From assembly GCA_004556875.1 (NCBI GenBank), contig SFFP01000125.1, positions 1 through 5,894 on the forward strand: a DNA stretch of 5,894 bases, written 5' to 3'. Made by a program: the position numbers and the translations under genes. Under the pieces are notes generated by a model. That model saw only the letters and a program-made list of their open reading frames with translations. It had not been told where the DNA came from and searched no databases. Below are positions 5,057 to 5,894 of this stretch, piece by piece (position 1 is the stretch's first letter; each line of letters starts with the position of its first letter). Source of the stretch: Ruminococcus flavefaciens. Lineage in GTDB: Bacteria > Bacillota_A > Clostridia > Oscillospirales > Ruminococcaceae.

Positions 5057-5085
5057 TTGAAAAATATGTTGAAAAATGCTATAAT
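5057..5085 (+). promoter_or_regulatory. Strong SigA-type promoter of rpsT
   Basis: The -35 TTGAAA (5057-5062), a 17-base spacer and a perfect TATAAT (5080-5085) preceded by TGC form an extended -10. The predicted start is near 5092. This strength fits a ribosomal protein gene. A TGTTGAAAA nonamer (5067-5075) lies inside the spacer. Confidence 0.88.
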
Positions 5086-5091
5086 TATATT

Positions 5092-5211
5092 TGTCTCAGT
5101 ATGGCAGCTGTGCGTTGCAGCTGTCGGGAGTGAACGAATCCGTGTTTGCTCCTATTATCTGTAAAATGCGGACGATTATTCCGCCTGCATAATTCAAGGA
5201 GGTGTAACAAA
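5092..5211 (+). promoter_or_regulatory. Structured 5' leader of rpsT
   Basis: About 120 bases separate the predicted transcription start from ATG 5212, which is long for a single small gene. The leader holds a strong hairpin, GGCAGCTG (5103-5110) / CAGCTGTC (5118-5125), eight pairs with one G-T. A looser GGAG/CTCC stem (about 5127-5152) follows, then GCGGA/TCCGC (5168-5172 / 5180-5184) just before the ribosome binding site. No T-run follows any stem, so control, if any, would be on translation. S20 autoregulation is known in enteric bacteria; a similar role here is inference. Confidence 0.45.
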
Positions 5212-5472
5212 ATGCCAAACATTAAGTCTGCTAAGAAGAGAGTAAAGGTTAATGCAACAAAGGCTGCTGCTAACAAGGCAAGAAAGTCTAATCTCAAGAC
5301 TATCCTCAAGAAGGCTGACACAGCTGTAGCAACAGGTGCTGCTGATAAGGCAGAGGCAATCAAGGTTGCTATCAAGAGAGTTGATCAGGCTTGCGCAAAG
5401 GGTCTTATGCACAAGAATAAGGCTGCAAGAAAGAAGTCTCAGCTCGCTAAGAAGCTCAATGCTGCTGAATAA
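5212..5472 (+). CDS. rpsT: 30S ribosomal protein S20
   Basis: S20 is a primary 16S rRNA-binding protein of the small subunit. The product has 86 residues, the normal length, with the diagnostic N-terminus MPNIKSAKKRV, very high Lys/Ala content, and the C-terminal block GLMHKNKAARKKSQLAKKLN. ATG 5212 is fixed by AAGGAGGTG (5196-5204), fully complementary to the 16S 3' end, seven bases upstream; an in-frame ATG at 5146 would add 22 residues unlike S20. All 20 lysine codons are AAG, which indicates strong translational selection. It has its own promoter and leader and is followed by a terminator, so it is a single-gene unit. It is divergent from gpr, its neighbour in other Firmicutes. Confidence 0.98.
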   Translation: MPNIKSAKKRVKVNATKAAANKARKSNLKTILKKADTAVATGAADKAEAIKVAIKRVDQACAKGLMHKNKAARKKSQLAKKLNAAE

Positions 5473-5503
5473 TAGGTCTTTTTTGATCATATAAGAAAAT
5501 GAA

Positions 5504-5545
5504 CCCCTTGCGGACAACTCACGGTCGGCAAGGGGATTTTGTTTT
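5504..5545 (+). terminator. Intrinsic terminator of rpsT
   Basis: CCCCTTGC (5504-5511) pairs with GCAAGGGG (5528-5535) over eight pairs; a short GAC/GTC inner stem caps it. ATTTTGTTTT follows. It forms the core of the first of two similar ~65-bp units. Confidence 0.85.
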
Positions 5546-5561
5546 ATGCGATCAGGATAAG

Positions 5562-5602
5562 AAAAAAGTAACCCCCTAATGAGCATAACAGCTGATCAGG
5601 GG
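5562..5602 (-). terminator. Intrinsic terminator of the downstream minus-strand gene
   Basis: CCCCT (5573-5577) pairs with AGGGG (5598-5602), with further inner pairs AT/AT and AGC/GCT separated by single mismatches. On the minus strand the stem is followed by TTAC and then six T (5562-5567 on plus is AAAAAA). It ends the gene at 5620-5862 and may also catch plus-strand read-through from rpsT. Confidence 0.72.
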
Positions 5603-5619
5603 ATATTTTATGTGAAAAA

Positions 5620-5862
5620 TCAGTCTGCTTTTCCATAAATCCATTCAAACCTCTGCTTGTCAGCTACAGATACAAGGCTTAGGACTTTTGGGTCCCCGAA
5701 CTCATTGCCATAGCCTTCAAACCCGTTTATTATAATATCAGAAATTCCATCAGCGTCAGCTTGGACTTCAACAATAGCGTCTCCATATCCTCTGGCTACA
5801 GACTCCTGGCGTATTTCAAGCAGCTTTGAAACTGTCATTCCATTCTCAAAGAACCGTTTCAT
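5620..5862 (-). CDS. Small hypothetical protein, possibly 5' partial
   Basis: I do not recognise this protein. From ATG 5862 it has 80 residues: a basic N-terminus, a helix-like segment MTVSKLLEIRQESVARG (9-25), then an acidic region AIVEVQADADGISDIII (29-45) and NGFEGYGNEFGDPKVLSL (46-63), ending near FEWIYGKAD. There is no signal peptide or membrane segment. GAGGG (5870-5874) lies seven bases before ATG 5862 and supports that start. However, the frame stays open to the window edge (about base 5892) and the extra residues (DKQDIYEGTI) look plausible as protein, so this could be the 3' end of a longer gene. It converges on rpsT and has its own terminator at 5562-5602. Confidence 0.6.
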   Translation of the reverse strand: MKRFFENGMTVSKLLEIRQESVARGYGDAIVEVQADADGISDIIINGFEGYGNEFGDPKVLSLVSVADKQRFEWIYGKAD

Positions 5863-5894
5863 AATAGTTCCCTCGTAAATGTCCTGTTTGTCCC

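Larger units (their letters stand above)
5485..5614. repeat. Tandem pair of related ~65-bp terminator units
   Basis: Units at 5485-5549 and 5550-5614 both start with GATCA, continue with an ATAAGAAAA-like stretch and an AACCCC arm, and end with an AGGGGAT arm and TTTTATG. The hairpin centres differ. Equal length and shared outer sequence suggest an old tandem duplication; convergence of two terminators is the alternative. Confidence 0.5.

Noticed and set aside
5194..5586. Minus-strand open frame over rpsT (130 residues)
   Set aside because: It is antisense to S20 with its AAG-rich codons, so the Leu/Ser-rich product is an artefact.

Overview
The window looks like chromosomal DNA of a spore-forming member of the Clostridia, most likely a Ruminococcus or close relative. 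A germination protease gene (gpr) lies next to rpsT, a Firmicutes gene pairing. There is also a sugar-ABC-transporter ATPase of the MsmK/UgpC type, a PepV-like M20 dipeptidase, AGGAGG-type ribosome binding sites and AT-rich promoters. The genus is inferred from general resemblance; no search was run.

Layout. Bases 2-916 (+) are the 3' part of msmK/ugpC; its first ~70 codons, with Walker A, lie before the window. Two hairpins follow, the second an intrinsic terminator, and then an M20/PepV-family dipeptidase (1041-2336, +). A bidirectional terminator (2398-2424) separates it from a convergent small acidic lipoprotein gene (2422-2793, -) that carries four 11-residue repeats. A 348-bp gene-free stretch (2794-3141) holds a dense cluster of DnaA-box-like nonamers, a 17-bp palindrome, an AT-rich segment and a good promoter for a DUF2461 gene (3142-3888, +). 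A 248-bp intergenic block (3889-4136) is a mosaic of hairpins that resembles dispersed REP-like repeats. Then come gpr (4137-4985, -) and, divergently, rpsT (5212-5472, +), the latter with a near-consensus extended -10 promoter and a structured leader of about 120 nt. After rpsT there are two related ~65-bp terminator units in tandem, facing a small unknown gene on the minus strand (5620-5862) that may run past the right edge.

How the genes relate. This is not one operon; most genes are single units bounded by terminators or divergent promoters. msmK and rpsT use only AAG for lysine in the parts seen here, which suggests high expression. MsmK-type ATPases energise oligosaccharide import. The dipeptidase would process internalised or internal peptides. 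Gpr degrades small acid-soluble spore proteins at germination.

The most unusual feature is the DnaA-box-like cluster at 2832-3023, because no dnaA, dnaN or rpmH is present in the window. It could be a displaced replication origin, a DnaA-titration site or a DnaA-responsive control region. The sequence alone cannot decide among these.
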